A DNA stretch of 64,000 nt from Deinococcus sp. JMULE3 (GCF_013337115.1 NZ_SGWE01000004.1:310001-374000), one strand, 5' to 3'. Shown: positions 1-11,578, counted from the stretch's first letter. Notes: a model not told the origin generated them from the letters alone. Program-made: numbers and translations.

Positions 1-9
1 GCTTGTCGC

Positions 10-38
10 TTGACACCCCAGGGGGTGGCCCATACCCT
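10..38 (+). promoter_or_regulatory. Sigma-70-type promoter of the peptide ABC importer operon
   Basis: TTGACA at 10-15 and TACCCT at 33-38 are separated by 17 nt, a near-ideal housekeeping promoter. It predicts a 5' leader of about 88 nt before the start at 134. That leader contains a 17-bp perfect palindrome (98-114, GGCATGAC-A-GTCATGCC), which could be an operator or a hairpin; its function is unknown. Confidence 0.7.
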
Positions 39-133
39 GAACGAACGTTTTCCCTTTTCATCGTCCTGCCAGCCGCTCTCATGAATCCCCCGCGTGGGGC
101 ATGACAGTCATGCCGGTCAGGACCGGAGGTTCC

Positions 134-1711
<1,578 letters not shown>

Positions 1712-1726
1712 GCCCGACTGACGCCT

Positions 1727-1764
1727 GGGCCGGAGCAGCGCCCCACACGGGTCGCCTCCGGCCC
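1727..1764 (+). terminator. Intercistronic stem-loop after the binding-protein gene
   Basis: GGGCCGGAG (1727-1735) pairs perfectly with CTCCGGCCC (1756-1764) and is followed by a pyrimidine stretch. It lies between the binding-protein and permease genes, where a partial terminator or mRNA-stabilising hairpin would keep the binding protein in excess. This role is inferred. Confidence 0.5.
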
Positions 1765-1804
1765 TCCCCCTTTCGCCTCCTGACGTTCCCCCTGGAGATC
1801 CACC

Positions 1805-2833
1805 TTGGGCAGTTACCTGATCCGCCGCCTCGCACGCACCCTGCTGGTCATGCTGGGCATCAGTCTGGTCGTGTTCGTGTTCGTCCGTTCCATTCCCGGC
1901 GACCCGGCCGTCGCCATGCTCGGCGAGCGCGCCACGCCCGAAGCGGCCGCCGCGCTGCGCGAGCAGCTGGGCCTGAACAAACCCTGGTTCTTCAACCCCG
2001 CCAACCCGCTGGACGCGCAGTACCCGAAGTACATGACGGCGCTGCTCAGCGGTGACCTGGGCACCGGCCTGAAGAGCAACATTCCCGTGCTGGACGACCT
2101 GAAGGCCCGCTTCCCCGCCACGGCGGAGCTGAGTATCGCGGCGCTGCTGGTCGCGCTGCTGATCGGCATGCCCGCCGGGATCCTGGCGGCGCTGCGTCGC
2201 AACAGCATCTGGGACAACCTCGCCACGACGATTTCACTGGTGGGCGTGAGCATGCCGGTGTTCTGGCTGGGCCTGCTGCTGTCGTACTTCTTCGGCGTGC
2301 AGCTGGGCATCCTGCCGCCCAGTGGGCGCACCGGCACGGAATTCAACGTGGACCCCATCACAGGTTTCAACGTGCTCGACGCCCTGCTGCGCGGTCAAGT
2401 GGCCGCCGCGTGGGACGGCGTGCGGCACCTGATCCTCCCGGCCATCGCGCTGGGCAGCATTCCGCTGGCGATCGTGGCGCGCATCACGCGCAGCGCCATG
2501 CTGGACGTGCTGAACCAGGATTACGTACGCACCGCGCGTGCCAAGGGCCTCGCGGACCGCACGGTGACCATGAAGCACGCGCTGCGCAACGCGCTGCTGC
2601 CGGTCGTGACCGTGATCGGCCTGCAGGCGGGCGCGCTGCTGGGCGGCGCCGTGCTGACCGAGACGATCTTCTCCTGGCCGGGCCTGGGCTCGTGGGTGTA
2701 CGACGCGATCAGCCAGCGGGACTACCCGATCATCCAGGGCGGCGTGATCTTCGCGGCGCTGGTGGTCAGCGTGGTGAACCTGCTCGTGGACCTCAGTTAC
2801 GCGTCCCTCGATCCCCGCATCCAGTACAGCTGA
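1805..2833 (+). CDS. Peptide ABC transporter permease, DppB-like
   Basis: Inner-membrane permease of 342 aa, one half of the channel for the upstream binding protein. It starts with TTG, preceded by CTGGAGA about 8 nt upstream. The N-terminal membrane segment (about residues 9-29) is typical of DppB/OppB/GsiC, followed by a periplasmic stretch and then the five-helix BPD_transp_1 domain. The EAA loop is recognisable near residues 240-265 (YVRTARAKGLADRTVTMKH). It is 17 nt from the next permease, so the two are surely cotranscribed. Confidence 0.9.
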   Translation: MGSYLIRRLARTLLVMLGISLVVFVFVRSIPGDPAVAMLGERATPEAAAALREQLGLNKPWFFNPANPLDAQYPKYMTALLSGDLGTGLKSNIPVLDDLKARFPATAELSIAALLVALLIGMPAGILAALRRNSIWDNLATTISLVGVSMPVFWLGLLLSYFFGVQLGILPPSGRTGTEFNVDPITGFNVLDALLRGQVAAAWDGVRHLILPAIALGSIPLAIVARITRSAMLDVLNQDYVRTARAKGLADRTVTMKHALRNALLPVVTVIGLQAGALLGGAVLTETIFSWPGLGSWVYDAISQRDYPIIQGGVIFAALVVSVVNLLVDLSYASLDPRIQYS

Positions 2834-2849
2834 AAGGAACAGTGACCCC

Positions 2850-3851
<1,002 letters not shown>

Positions 3852-3864
3852 ACCCCACGCGACG

Positions 3865-3895
3865 AGGCGGCCCCCGGATCACCTGGGGGCCGCCT
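3865..3895. terminator. Bidirectional hairpin between the importer operon and ftsY
   Basis: AGGCGGCCCCC (3865-3875) and GGGGGCCGCCT (3885-3895) form an 11-bp perfect stem with a 9-nt loop between two convergent genes. There is no T-run, as at several other hairpins in this window. Confidence 0.7.
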
Positions 3896-3906
3896 CCACA
3901 TCTGGT

Positions 3907-4863
3907 CTATTCGCGGGGGATGTTCACGTCGAACAGCGCGCGGACGAACTCGCGGCTGTCGAAGGGTTGCAGGTCGCCGGGCTGCTCGCCCACCCCGATG
4001 AACTTGATCGGCACGCCCAGTTCCCGCACGATCGGCACCAGAATGCCGCCCTTGGCGGTGCCGTCCAGTTTCGTGACGATCACGCCGGTCAGCGGGGTGG
4101 CCTCGTGGAACTTCTTGGCCTGCTGCAGGCCGTTCTGGCCGGTCACGGCGTCCAGCACCAGCCAGACCTCGGCCGGTTCGTTCGGGTCGGCCTTCTCGAT
4201 CACGCGGCGGACCTTCTTCAGTTCCTCCATCAGGTTGTGCTTGTTGTGCAGCCGCCCGGCGGTGTCCACGAACAGCAGGTCCGTGCCGCGCGCCGCGCGG
4301 GCAGCGGCCCCGTCGAAGGCCACGGCGGCCGGGTCGCCCCCGTCCACGCCCTGCACGACCGGGATGCCCAGCCGGTCACCCCAGACGCCCAGCTGCGTGC
4401 CGGCGGCGGCGCGGAAGGTGTCCCCGGCGGCGAACATGACGCTGCGACCGCGGTCCACGTAGTACTGCCCGAGCTTGGCGATGGTGGTGGTCTTCCCCAC
4501 CCCGTTCACACCGATCACCATGACGACGTGGCCCCTGGGGTCCACGCTGCTGCGCCGCGCGTCGGGGCTGAAGCCCAGCTTGCGGAACTCGGCACGTTTC
4601 GAGTCCGGTTCGAGCTGCAGGGTCAGGGCGTCCATCAGCGCGTCCTGGAGGTTCTTGCCCTCGCTGCGGCGGATGTCCTCCAGGATCTCCTCGGTGGCGG
4701 CGCGGCCCACGTCGGCGGCGATCAGGGCGTACTCGAGGTCCTCGATGGTGTCCAGGCGGTTGGTGAGGACGTCGCGGACGTCCGTGCCCAGGAAGCCTGC
4801 GGTGTCGTTGATCTGCTTGCGGGTCTTGGACAGCCCGTCGCGGAGGCGTTCGAGCCAGCTCAC
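3907..4863 (-). CDS. ftsY: Signal recognition particle receptor FtsY
   Basis: SRP receptor GTPase (318 aa) that docks ribosome-nascent chain complexes with the SecYEG translocon. The NG domain is complete: GVNGVGKTTTIAKLG (G1), DTAGRLHN (G3) and TKLDGTAKGG (G4). The acidic A domain of the E. coli protein is absent, as in many Gram-positive bacteria and thermophiles. The GTG at 4863 is preferred over an upstream ATG at 4944 because CCGGAG lies about 8 nt before it and MSWLERLRDGLSKTRKQ is the usual N-terminus of such short FtsY proteins. It is convergent with the importer operon. Confidence 0.95.
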   Translation of the reverse strand: MSWLERLRDGLSKTRKQINDTAGFLGTDVRDVLTNRLDTIEDLEYALIAADVGRAATEEILEDIRRSEGKNLQDALMDALTLQLEPDSKRAEFRKLGFSPDARRSSVDPRGHVVMVIGVNGVGKTTTIAKLGQYYVDRGRSVMFAAGDTFRAAAGTQLGVWGDRLGIPVVQGVDGGDPAAVAFDGAAARAARGTDLLFVDTAGRLHNKHNLMEELKKVRRVIEKADPNEPAEVWLVLDAVTGQNGLQQAKKFHEATPLTGVIVTKLDGTAKGGILVPIVRELGVPIKFIGVGEQPGDLQPFDSREFVRALFDVNIPRE

Positions 4864-4999
4864 GCGGGCACTCCGGCGGGGGGACAGGGATGAGTCATGT
4901 GCCCACGATAGCGTCCCGGTGGGCCGACGCGCGTCCCCGGACATCCTCAGGGGCTGCGCGGTCAGGTTCTACGCCATCTGTGCCGTCAGGTGCCGCGCT

Positions 5000-5269
5000 T
5001 CAGGTGCCGGGTGCGGTCCGCATGAGGTGCAGTTTGATCTGCCCGGCCCGCGCGCGGCTGAACGCACCCTTGCCGAGCACCTGCTCCGGCTGGCCGGGCG
5101 GCGTCCAGGCCAGCACCGGGACGTGATCGGTCCAGCGGGCACGCAGGTCGGGGTCGGCGTCGATGTCCACCGGGGTGAACGCAAGGGCCGCCGCGCCGAG
5201 GTTCGCAGCGGCCTGTTCGCACAGGTGACACCCGGCGCGGGTGTACAGCGTCAGGGTCGGCAGGGGCAC
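5000..5269 (-). CDS. Glutaredoxin-family thiol protein
   Basis: Small thioredoxin-fold protein of 89 aa with a redox-active C-x-x-C (Cys14-His-Leu-Cys17) directly after the first strand (LTLYTRAGCHLC). The cis-proline is visible as HVPVLAW near residue 49, and the G-K-G-A-F stretch near 65 matches the end of the fold. It resembles the DUF836/glutaredoxin-like family that reduces disulfides in the cytoplasm; the partner is unknown. It starts (GTG) 2 nt after the stop of the kinase gene, so the two are cotranscribed and probably translationally coupled. Confidence 0.8.
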   Translation of the reverse strand: MPLPTLTLYTRAGCHLCEQAAANLGAAALAFTPVDIDADPDLRARWTDHVPVLAWTPPGQPEQVLGKGAFSRARAGQIKLHLMRTAPGT

Positions 5270-5271
5270 GG

Positions 5272-7386
5272 TCAGGCGGGCTGCAGGACGTGCGGGCGTT
5301 GCAGCAGCGACATGGCCTGCACCGGGGCGTACATGTCGTTCGAGGACAGCAGGTCCCCGACGCCGGAGTAGATGCGTAGCACCTGCCCGCCCTGCCGCAC
5401 GGCGTACAGCTGCCCTTCCGGGCCGACCTGGATCAGCCAGGGCGCGTCGGCGGGTTCGCCCACCAGCGTCTCCATGGAGAAGGTCAGGCCCGGCGTGCCG
5501 TCCGCCTCGATCTTGCGGACCTTGCGGGCGACGCTGTCCACGATGTACACCGCGCCGAACTGGTCGACGCCCAGTCCCTCGAGGGGGCGCAGCGCGTCGC
5601 TGTTGCGGTCCAGGCGGAACGCGAAGCGGCTGAGGTACTCGCCCTGCGCGTTGAAGCGCTGCACCTCGTTGTTGCCGGTGTCGAGCACGTACACGTTTCC
5701 GTCGGGCGCACTGACGATCGAGCGGGGTTTCTCGAAGCGGCCCAGGCCCTGGCCGCGCCCGCCGAAGCGGCGCAGGAAGCGGCCCTCGAGGTCGAACACG
5801 ACGACGTGGTGGGCCTCGGCGTCCAGCACGAACACCTGCCCCTGCGCGACCGCCACCCCGACCGGCTGGAGCAGTTCCCCGTCGCCCAGTCCGTACGGGC
5901 CGAAGGACGCGAGTTCCTTGCCGTCCGGGTCGAGTTTGCGGACCAGCGCGCCGCTGCGGCCCTGGCGGTAGTCGAGCAGCGTGATGAACATGTTGCCCTC
6001 GTGGTCGCTGGCCATGGCGTTGGGCGCGCCGGGCAGGCCCTGGGTGCCGCCGGTCTGGTCGCGCAGACTGGCGCGCAGTTTGCCCTTGAGGTCCAGCAGG
6101 CGCAGCGTGCCGCGTTTCTCCTGCACGCTCAGGGCCAGCGCGACGGGGTCGTTGAACACGTCGTCGCTGAGCACCCCGGCGTCGATGCGGGCGATCACGT
6201 CGTCCAGGGTGGGGCGCGCGGCCGGGTCCTTCTCGATCATGTGCAGGATCAGGTCGTTCAGTTTGCCCGGCACTTCCAGCCTCACCTGCTTGGGCGGCTT
6301 GGGGGACTCGAACACCTGCTGGTGCACGACGGCCTCGTAGCTGCCCTTGAAGGCGGTTTGCCCGGTGACCAGTTCGTAGGCGAGCAGGCCCAGCGAGTAC
6401 ACGTCGCTGCGGGCGTCCACGCGGTTGCCCTTGGCCTGCTCGGGCGCCATGTAGATGGGCGTGCCGACGCGCGCGCCGGTCATGGTCAGGCGGGTCAGGA
6501 CCTTCCCGACGGCGATACCGAAGTCCATGAGTTTCACGCCGCCCTCGCGCAGGGTGCCCTCGGTGAAGGCGTTTTTCAGCAGCATGACGTTGGCGGGTTT
6601 GATGTCGCGGTGCACGACGTTCTGCATGTGGATGTGCCGCAGCGCGTCCGCGAGCGCCCGCATGATCTGCGCGCTTTCCGTGAAGGCCAACGTGCGGTTT
6701 TCCAGTACGTCCTCGAGGCTCTCACCATCCAGGAATTCCATGGCGATGTAATGCTCGGGGTCCTGCATGCGGTAGTCGTACACCCGCACGATGTTCGGGT
6801 GGCTGAAGCGCTTGAGGACCTCGGCCTCGCGGTAGAAGCGTTTGACGAACTTCGCGTCCGCGAGGTACTTGTCCTGCGGGACCTTCAGCGCGACCGTGCG
6901 GCCGTCCTGGCGGCGGCGGGCGCGGTACACGCTGCCCATGCCGCCCACCCCGATCCGGTCGAGGACCTCGTACTCCTGGAAGCGCAGGTCGCTGGTCACC
7001 TGCGTCTGCGTGAGGTTCGTGCGGCGCTGCACCTGGGTGGGCGCGGCGGTGCGCTGCACCTTCACCGGGCGCCGACCGGGGCGGTTCAGGCTGGGCAGGA
7101 CCATGCGGCCCATGTGGAACGCCGCCGTGCCGATCAGGAACGCGGCGGCAACCAGCAGGCCCTGCGCGCGGTTCAGGTCCGCGAGTTGCATGTCGGCGGC
7201 GCGCGGCCCGCCGACGCCCAGCGCCAGTGCGGCCAGCAGCAGGGTCAGGGCGCCCACCACGACCGCCACGACGACGCTCAGGACCCGTTCGTTCAGGCGG
7301 ACGGTCAGCAGGACCCCGACGACGAACAGGGCCGCGAGCAGGGCCGGGGTCACGCTCGGCTCCGGGGTGGGCGGGGGGTGGGGCAC
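5272..7386 (-). CDS. Membrane Ser/Thr protein kinase with C-terminal NHL beta-propeller
   Basis: Hanks-type kinase of 704 aa. Unusually, the membrane segments are at the N-terminus (about residues 13-29, 36-56 and 77-96). The kinase domain follows at about 139-400: glycine loop GVGGMGSV (146-153), catalytic Lys168 in VALK, HRDIKPAN (259-266), DFG (288-290) and APEQ (314-317), so it should be active. Residues about 450-680 hold NHL-type repeats (for example PDGNVYVLDTGNNEVQRF), a propeller that could sense a ligand or bind a partner. The GTG at 7386 gives a clean membrane-anchored N-terminus; the open frame upstream is low-complexity. The layout recalls Deinococcus RqkA, which carries a PQQ propeller, but orthology is not established here. 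Confidence 0.88.
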   Translation of the reverse strand: MPHPPPTPEPSVTPALLAALFVVGVLLTVRLNERVLSVVVAVVVGALTLLLAALALGVGGPRAADMQLADLNRAQGLLVAAAFLIGTAAFHMGRMVLPSLNRPGRRPVKVQRTAAPTQVQRRTNLTQTQVTSDLRFQEYEVLDRIGVGGMGSVYRARRRQDGRTVALKVPQDKYLADAKFVKRFYREAEVLKRFSHPNIVRVYDYRMQDPEHYIAMEFLDGESLEDVLENRTLAFTESAQIMRALADALRHIHMQNVVHRDIKPANVMLLKNAFTEGTLREGGVKLMDFGIAVGKVLTRLTMTGARVGTPIYMAPEQAKGNRVDARSDVYSLGLLAYELVTGQTAFKGSYEAVVHQQVFESPKPPKQVRLEVPGKLNDLILHMIEKDPAARPTLDDVIARIDAGVLSDDVFNDPVALALSVQEKRGTLRLLDLKGKLRASLRDQTGGTQGLPGAPNAMASDHEGNMFITLLDYRQGRSGALVRKLDPDGKELASFGPYGLGDGELLQPVGVAVAQGQVFVLDAEAHHVVVFDLEGRFLRRFGGRGQGLGRFEKPRSIVSAPDGNVYVLDTGNNEVQRFNAQGEYLSRFAFRLDRNSDALRPLEGLGVDQFGAVYIVDSVARKVRKIEADGTPGLTFSMETLVGEPADAPWLIQVGPEGQLYAVRQGGQVLRIYSGVGDLLSSNDMYAPVQAMSLLQRPHVLQPA

Positions 7387-7530
7387 GTCATTGTTCTCTG
7401 TTATACAGGGCGCGGCTGTCACGCGCCTTACATCACGCGGCGCCTGAACGTGAAGGGGGACGCGTCCGACTGGGGGAGGCGGGGGAGGACCGCACCCACG
7501 GGCGGGGTCAGGCGGGGCATACTGTCGGTG

Positions 7531-7584
7531 ATGCCCGCTTCGCTGCTGAACTGCCCGGAGGTGCGCCGTGGACTTCTGGCTTGA
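7531..7584 (+). CDS. Possible 17-codon leaderless upstream ORF
   Basis: ATG at 7531 follows TACTGT (7520-7525) by 5 nt, as in the leaderless starts of this genome. It encodes MPASLLNCPEVRRGLLA and stops at 7584, inside and out of frame with the next gene, which starts at 7568. The overlap would allow its translation to influence the downstream start. It may be chance. Confidence 0.25.
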   Translation: MPASLLNCPEVRRGLLA

Positions 7585-9370
7585 ACTGGTGGAACTGTAC
7601 GAGTACAAGGTGCAGGACCTGATGGAGGGCCGCGTGCCGCGCGGCGGGCGGCGCGGACTGGCCGTGCTGCGCGACGAACTGCTGGGCGCGCCGCTGGAAC
7701 CGCCGCTGCTGCGCCGCCTGATGGAAACCGACCGGCAGTACCGCCTGAATCAGGGCAATCCCGTGCAGCACACCCGCCCGCGCGCCGGTCACGGCGGGCA
7801 GAGCACCTGGACGGCGCCGCCCACCGCCGATTCCGAGGAGTCGCGCGCGTGGGAGGAACTGCAGCTGCTGCAGTGGCATCAGCGGGCGGCGGCGCAGGCG
7901 CGGGACCTGACGCTGCGCTGGCAGCGTGAACCGGAGTTCGGGCACCTGCGGGTGCTGTACACCGTGATCGAGAACGCCGAGCGGCTCTCGCGGCCCGGCA
8001 CGCAGCCGCTGGCGGTGCCGCCCGCGCATGACGCGCTGATGGACCTGCACGACCCGGAGGTCACCGGGCGGCTGGCGGCGGCGCTGTCGGTGCTGCTCCT
8101 CACGGAGGACGGGCGGGCGCGGGTGCGGGCGGCGCTGTCGGCCGTGCACGCCGAGCCGTTCCCGCGTCACCCGGACGAGGACGTGCTCGCCGCGCGCATC
8201 GCGGCCGCCGAACGTGAACCCGTGTCGCACGAGGCGCGTGCGGCCCTTGTGCGGGCGCTGCAGGCCGAGTTTCCGCTGCCGCGCGACCCGCGTGAACGGC
8301 CCGCGATCCGCGCGGCGGCCCGGCACGTCGCGCAACTGCTCGAACCGGTGCTGGACGCGCTGCCCAAACCCAGCCTGAACGGCGCGCCGCAGGGCAGCAT
8401 CCTGCTGGCGCAGCATCCGGGCAGCGCCATGCGCGTCCCGGACGACGGCGGCGAACGCCTGACGGTGTACCTGCGCGGCGGGTCCAGCACCCGCTGGCGC
8501 GGCCTGAACATCGAGTGGCAGCCCATCGGGCCGAACTGGCAGGTGCAGGTCGGGTCGCAACTGACGCTGCTGCGCCCCGGCCTGCCGCCGCACGAGCGCT
8601 CGCAGACGCTGAAACTGCCGGACCAGCAGTTCCGGGCGTTCATCAGCGGGGCGTACATGACGCTGGTCGTCGAGAGTCACACCGCGCTGGAACTGGGGCG
8701 GCGGGCGTCCACGGCGCGGGCGGCGGCGCTGCTGCTGGACCCGGCGGTGGATTTCGCGTTCCTGCGCCTGGCGCGCGCGGCAGCGCAGGTGATGCGCGGC
8801 GGGCCGCTGCAGCTGGAGAAACTCACGCCGGACAGCGCCCGCAAGTACCTGGACGCCACGCCGGACGTGCTGCTGTCGTTCGCGCGTAAGGGCGTGGAGA
8901 CGCTGGTGGTGCGACTGGCGCGCCTGGGGACCGAGGAGGCCGCGCAGGCCTTCCGCACGGCGGCGCAGGCGCTGGGACTGCACCGGGTGGTGGCCGACCG
9001 GTTGCACGCGGCGCTGCACATCGCGCTGCACGACCCGGAGACCCTGCCCGAGGGCGTGGCGCTGACGCACGTGGATCTCGCGCCCGGCGGGCAGTTCACG
9101 AGCGTGGTCCTCAGCGACGAGCCGCTGACCGTGCAGGTCGAGGGGCGCGGCGTGACGATCCGCTGGGATTACAAGGGGGAACTGGTCGTGATGATGCCCG
9201 GGCTGGCCCCGATGGTCCTGCATGACCTGCTGGTGGCGCGCCTGCCGGGCGGGAACCTGCTGCTGGTCCGGCACGGGTCGTGGCTGGGCGCGGCGCTCGC
9301 GGCGGACGTGGCAGTCCCGACGCTGGAGGCGGCGGACCTGTCCACCGAGGACATCCGCATCGTGAACTGA
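7568..9370 (+). CDS. Uncharacterised 600-aa protein
   Basis: I do not recognise this protein. It is cytoplasmic by appearance (no signal peptide, no membrane segment), rich in Ala, Leu and Arg. The first 300 residues look helical and the part around residues 300-380 and the last 90 residues look strand-rich. GTG at 7568 is preceded by CGGAGG with good spacing. The gene is divergent from the kinase gene, sharing about 180 nt of promoter region. High-GC third positions support real coding. No catalytic motif is evident. Confidence 0.8.
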   Translation: MDFWLELVELYEYKVQDLMEGRVPRGGRRGLAVLRDELLGAPLEPPLLRRLMETDRQYRLNQGNPVQHTRPRAGHGGQSTWTAPPTADSEESRAWEELQLLQWHQRAAAQARDLTLRWQREPEFGHLRVLYTVIENAERLSRPGTQPLAVPPAHDALMDLHDPEVTGRLAAALSVLLLTEDGRARVRAALSAVHAEPFPRHPDEDVLAARIAAAEREPVSHEARAALVRALQAEFPLPRDPRERPAIRAAARHVAQLLEPVLDALPKPSLNGAPQGSILLAQHPGSAMRVPDDGGERLTVYLRGGSSTRWRGLNIEWQPIGPNWQVQVGSQLTLLRPGLPPHERSQTLKLPDQQFRAFISGAYMTLVVESHTALELGRRASTARAAALLLDPAVDFAFLRLARAAAQVMRGGPLQLEKLTPDSARKYLDATPDVLLSFARKGVETLVVRLARLGTEEAAQAFRTAAQALGLHRVVADRLHAALHIALHDPETLPEGVALTHVDLAPGGQFTSVVLSDEPLTVQVEGRGVTIRWDYKGELVVMMPGLAPMVLHDLLVARLPGGNLLLVRHGSWLGAALAADVAVPTLEAADLSTEDIRIVN

Positions 9371-9436
9371 CCCCTTCCACGGTCGGTCGGGGCGGCCCTG
9401 TTGGTGGGGCGGGTCGGGTTCGGTACCATGGGCGGC

Positions 9437-10078
9437 ATGTCCGGTGTCTCGGTATCTTGCGCGGTTGTGATTGCGGCCTTCAACGAGGAGGACACCGTGG
9501 GCGAGGTGGTGCGCGTGGCGCGGACCTTCACGCCGGAGGTGATCGTCGTGTCCGACGGGAGTGTGGACGGCACGGTCCGCGCGGCGCGTGGGGCGGGCGC
9601 GGAGGTCGTGGATCTCGCGGTGAATGTCGGCAAGGGCGGGGCGCTGAGGGCGGGGCTGGAGGCGGCGCGCTCAGACGTAGTGATCCTGCTGGATGCGGAC
9701 CTGACGGGCCTGAGTGCCGCGCACCTGGAGACGCTGTGCGACCCGGTGCGGCGTGGGGACCTGGACATGAGCATCGGGGTATTCGAGGGCGGCGGGTTCG
9801 TGACGGACTGGGGGAACAAGCTCACGCCGCACCTGAGTGGGCAGCGGGCCTGCCGCCGCGAGTGGCTGCTGTCGGTGCCGGACCTGGGCACGGAACGCTG
9901 GCCGGAACCGGCGATCACGCGGCACCTGAAGGCGACCGGGGCGCGCTGGGCGTACGTGGAGCTGCCGAACGTGGCGCAGGTCGTCAAGGAAAAGAAGCGG
10001 GGCTTCTGGGGCGGCGCGAAGGCCCGCACGAAGATGTACGTGTCCCTGCTGACGTACCGCGCCCGCCGCCGGGGCTGA
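9437..10078 (+). CDS. Family 2 glycosyltransferase
   Basis: GT-A fold glycosyltransferase of 213 aa that would transfer a sugar from a nucleotide sugar. Family signs are AAFNEEDTVGEV near residue 13, VVSDGSVDGT near 39 and the metal-binding LLDADLTGL near 79. It has no membrane segment, so it is soluble or peripheral, and is short because no C-terminal acceptor domain follows. The ATG at 9437 is chosen over ATG at 9428 because TACCAT (9424-9429) lies exactly 7 nt upstream, giving a leaderless mRNA. The acceptor is unknown. Confidence 0.85.
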   Translation: MSGVSVSCAVVIAAFNEEDTVGEVVRVARTFTPEVIVVSDGSVDGTVRAARGAGAEVVDLAVNVGKGGALRAGLEAARSDVVILLDADLTGLSAAHLETLCDPVRRGDLDMSIGVFEGGGFVTDWGNKLTPHLSGQRACRREWLLSVPDLGTERWPEPAITRHLKATGARWAYVELPNVAQVVKEKKRGFWGGAKARTKMYVSLLTYRARRRG

Positions 10079-10097
10079 ACCGGGGCGGCGGGCGCGG
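10057..10097. terminator. GC-rich hairpin spanning the end of the glycosyltransferase gene
   Basis: CCGCGCCCGCCGCC (10057-10070) pairs with GGCGGCGGGCGCGG (10084-10097), with the stop codon in the loop. It separates two convergent genes. Confidence 0.55.
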
Positions 10098-10112
10098 GCT
10101 CCCCTGTCGCGT

Positions 10113-10664
10113 TCAGCGTTGCAGGTCGATGGTGCTGCCGTCGGCGGTCTGGTACCGGACGATGCCGAATGCGGGCACGAAGTAGGTCAGCTGGGTGCTG
10201 GTGCGGCCGCCGGTGACGGTGTCGGTGCGCAGCACCAGGGCGTTGAAGGTCCCGGCGGCGAGTTTCAGCGGGGCGGTGCCGGTCACGGTGACGGTCATGC
10301 GCAGCGGACCGCTGGCGGCCTGCCAGCTCTGACCGGTCTTCAGGGGCCCGGCGGGGTACACCAGCAGCGGCGGGCTGTACCAGGTGAGCCTCCCGGCGGC
10401 GTTCACGCCGCGCAACCAGACGCTGCCGTCGGCGCGGTGTTCCAGCAGGTCCTGGCTGTAGGTGGTGCTGCCGTACTGGTGGCTGACCGGAGTCACTTTC
10501 ACGCCCCGGTGCGTGACGGGCGCTCCGACGACCTGGGTTTCGCCGCTGGTGTACGTCCAGCGGGTGCCGGGTCGGTGCGGGTAGTAGTTGGGGTCCAGGG
10601 TGGGGGCGGCCTGGGCGGGCAGGGCCGTCAGGACGGTCAGCAGCAGGGGCAGGAGGGAACGCAT
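10113..10664 (-). CDS. Secreted protein of unknown function
   Basis: 183-aa protein with a signal peptide (MRSLLPLLLTVLTALPAQAA) and no further membrane segment, so periplasmic or secreted. The mature part is rich in strands and begins with a Y-Y-P-H-R-P-G-T-R-W-T-Y motif that recurs in secreted Deinococcus-type proteins of unknown role. ATG at 10664 has CTGGAGG about 6 nt upstream. I cannot assign a function. Confidence 0.75.
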   Translation of the reverse strand: MRSLLPLLLTVLTALPAQAAPTLDPNYYPHRPGTRWTYTSGETQVVGAPVTHRGVKVTPVSHQYGSTTYSQDLLEHRADGSVWLRGVNAAGRLTWYSPPLLVYPAGPLKTGQSWQAASGPLRMTVTVTGTAPLKLAAGTFNALVLRTDTVTGGRTSTQLTYFVPAFGIVRYQTADGSTIDLQR

Positions 10665-10704
10665 GAACGGCCTCCAGGGTAGCGCGCCGCGCGGGTGGGC
10701 GTGG

Positions 10705-11556
10705 TCAGGGCTGCGCGGCGCCGAGGGTGAAGCCGCCCTTCGAGTGGGGGCGCAACTGCGCGAAGGCGGTGTCCGGGTCGTGCGGCGTACAGATGACGGC
10801 TCCTTCCTCGAACCACTGGCCCAGGTACCGTTTGCGGGTCTCCAGGGTGGTGACGGGGTACAGGTCGTAGCCCATGACATACGCGGTGGGGGCGTGGGCC
10901 AGGGTGGGGATCAGGTCGGCGACGTACACGAGGGTCTGGTCGCCGCCGCGCAGGACGACGCCCTGCTGCCCGAGGTTGTGGCCGGGCAGCGGCAGGACGC
11001 TCAGACCGGGGCGCAGTTCGTGCTCGCCGTCCACGATCTCGAACAGGCCCGCGTGCTCGATGGGGTCGATGTACGCGCCGATGTAACTGGCGCGGCTGCG
11101 TTCGTGGGTGTGGCGCGCGTCGTGGAGTTCCTGTTTCTGCACGACGTAGCGGGCGTTCGGGAAGGTGGGGTCGCCCAGGGTGGTGACGTTCCGTCCGGCG
11201 TGGTCGAAATGCAGGTGCGTGTTGATCACGAGGTGGATGTCGTCGGGGCTCAGGCCCAGGGCGTTCAGGCCCCGGAAGACGGTCTCGTCGCGGTCGAGGG
11301 CGTACATGGCCTCGAACTTCTCGCCGCCCTGGTCCCACATGCCGGTCTCGACGAGGATGTTCTCGCCGCCCAGCTGGATCAGCAGCGGGTTGATGCGCAG
11401 GCGGATGCGGTTCAGTTCGTCGGGGGTGGCAGCGCGTTCCCACAGGACGCGGGGGACGCTGCCGAACATCGCGCCGCCGTCCAGGCGGAACTGCCCGTCG
11501 GTCAGGGAGTGGACGGTGGCGGGGCCGATCTGGCGGGACTGGGTCCAGGTGCTCAC
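10705..11556 (-). CDS. MBL-fold metallohydrolase
   Basis: Metallo-beta-lactamase-fold enzyme of 283 aa. The metal site is intact: NTHLHFDHAG near residue 113, a GHNLGQ histidine near 197, the aspartate in LVYVADL near 219 and TPHDPD near 264. The layout resembles quorum-quenching lactonases and related esterases, but substrate cannot be read from sequence. GTG at 11556 follows TAGGCT (complement of 11564-11569) by 7 nt, so the mRNA is leaderless. The next gene downstream is separate. Confidence 0.88.
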   Translation of the reverse strand: MSTWTQSRQIGPATVHSLTDGQFRLDGGAMFGSVPRVLWERAATPDELNRIRLRINPLLIQLGGENILVETGMWDQGGEKFEAMYALDRDETVFRGLNALGLSPDDIHLVINTHLHFDHAGRNVTTLGDPTFPNARYVVQKQELHDARHTHERSRASYIGAYIDPIEHAGLFEIVDGEHELRPGLSVLPLPGHNLGQQGVVLRGGDQTLVYVADLIPTLAHAPTAYVMGYDLYPVTTLETRKRYLGQWFEEGAVICTPHDPDTAFAQLRPHSKGGFTLGAAQP

Positions 11557-11578
11557 GCTGCCGAGCCTAGCAGACGAC

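Noticed and set aside
5806..7584. Long frame antisense to the kinase gene
   Set aside because: No recognisable protein features; a shadow of the kinase codon bias. Only its last 17 codons, with a possible own start, are kept as a weak candidate.
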